From: an uncultured Bacilli bacterium
Lineage (GTDB): Bacteria > Bacillota_I > Bacilli_A > RF39 > UBA660
DNA: 6,594 nucleotides
Assembly (NCBI GenBank): GCA_944358665.1
Contig: CALVRP010000046.1
Coordinates: 1 to 6,594, forward strand
Reading direction: 5' to 3'
This document shows, piece after piece, positions 5,965 through 6,594 of this stretch. The notes beneath the pieces are model-generated. The model did not search any database. It was not told where the DNA came from and worked only from the letters and a program-made list of their open reading frames with translations. Both the position numbers and the translations under genes were made by a program. Each line of letters opens with the position of its first letter. Positions within the stretch are counted from its first letter, which is position 1.

Positions 5965-5990
5965 ATATAGGCAACAAAGGAGAGGTTTAA

Positions 5991-6594
5991 ATGTATTATG
6001 ATTATTTGAATAAAATGTTTAAAGAATTTAAAAAAGCTTACGGAATTGAAGATTCGTTTGAAAATTTTGATAAATATCAAAATTTATTTGTCGAATGGGT
6101 TGCTCGAAGAAGAGAGGTTGCTTCTAATTATGTGAGTTTATTTAAGGCTATGAATAAAAATGATAATGTTCATTATGTTATGGCGGAATTTGGAAAAGGA
6201 ATATTTGACACCATTACTATTGAAATAAAAAATAAGACAAGATATCAGCCAATAGTTATTTCTCCATTTGCTGAAACAATAAAACGTAGTAGCGGAATTG
6301 AGACTTTTACAGGAGAATTAGTGACATATGATGGAAATGTCATAGTTAAATATCCAAATAATGAAGATTTTTATCATAAACCTAATTGTTATCCAAAAAC
6401 TAATAGTGAAATAGATGTTTTTATGACTCAAGTTCCATATTCAAAAGAAGAATTAGAACCATTTTTAAGATTGATAAATTCTGATAAAACATTATTTATT
6501 GGAACTTATGGCTCTGTAGATGATAAAGATTGTAAAGAAAAGTTAAATAAAATAGAAAATTTATATTATGAATTATCTGATATAAGTTCTAAGG
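5991..6594 (+). CDS. Unrecognised soluble protein, 3' end outside the window
   Basis: An open frame of 201 complete codons starts at ATG 5991 and continues past the window end. AAAGGAG at 5976-5982, eight bases upstream, is a strong SD, and a promoter with perfect TATAAT lies just before it, so the gene is very likely real. I do not recognise the family. The N-terminal 45 residues are charged and probably helical (MYYDYLNKMFKEFKKAYGIE, then FVEWVARRREVASNY). A region rich in beta-type residues follows (YVMAEFGKGIFDTITIEIKN and on to about residue 125). The part seen ends in an acidic and lysine-rich section that includes TLFIGTYGSVDDKDCKEKLN. There is no signal peptide, membrane helix or clear catalytic motif. 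The codon use is very AT-rich, like the rest of the accessory half. Confidence 0.85.
   Translation, partial: MYYDYLNKMFKEFKKAYGIEDSFENFDKYQNLFVEWVARRREVASNYVSLFKAMNKNDNVHYVMAEFGKGIFDTITIEIKNKTRYQPIVISPFAETIKRSSGIETFTGELVTYDGNVIVKYPNNEDFYHKPNCYPKTNSEIDVFMTQVPYSKEELEPFLRLINSDKTLFIGTYGSVDDKDCKEKLNKIENLYYELSDISSK

Noticed and set aside
1..6594. CRISPR array, insertion sequence, riboswitch or rRNA
   Set aside because: No spaced direct repeats, transposase-like protein, terminal inverted repeats or conserved leader motifs were seen anywhere in the window.

Overview
The window looks like a piece of chromosome from an AT-rich, low-GC Gram-positive bacterium, most likely an uncultured member of the Bacilli or a Mollicutes-like Firmicutes lineage. 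This rests on heavy use of A/T-ending codons, strong Shine-Dalgarno (SD) sequences, cdsA next to a RasP-type rseP, an ABC pair of the Firmicute NatA/NatB (YhaQ/YhaP) type, and a tRNA with an encoded CCA end. The standard bacterial code fits: Trp is TGG in every gene, and UAA, UAG and UGA each appear as stops. Taxonomy cannot be fixed more tightly from the sequence alone.

Bases 1-4558 form a compact block, all on the plus strand: cdsA (CDP-diacylglycerol synthase), rseP (site-2 intramembrane protease), an ABC exporter ATPase and its ABC-2 permease (overlapping by 8 bases), a membrane-anchored single-domain rhodanese, and then tRNA-Leu(GAG). Gaps are 2-9 bases between the protein genes and 21 bases before the tRNA, and an intrinsic terminator follows the tRNA. 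The block reads as one envelope operon: phospholipid precursor synthesis, membrane proteolysis, export of an unknown substrate, and a sulfurtransferase-like domain at the membrane. A promoter-like sequence inside the end of the rhodanese gene may also drive the tRNA separately.

Bases 4559-6594 differ in character. They are visibly more AT-rich, have looser spacing and carry accessory-type genes: a short decayed coding remnant with a good promoter in front of it, a small ASCH-domain (PUA-like fold) protein, a GNAT acetyltransferase broken by one extra G in a run of six Gs, and an unrecognised soluble protein with its own promoter that runs off the window end. The change at the 3' end of a tRNA gene is typical of an integration or turnover hotspot, but no integrase or att repeat is visible here.

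I found no CRISPR array, insertion sequence, riboswitch or rRNA. I see no clearly new multi-gene system. The least explained items are the terminal unknown protein, the ASCH/GNAT pair and the decayed remnant.
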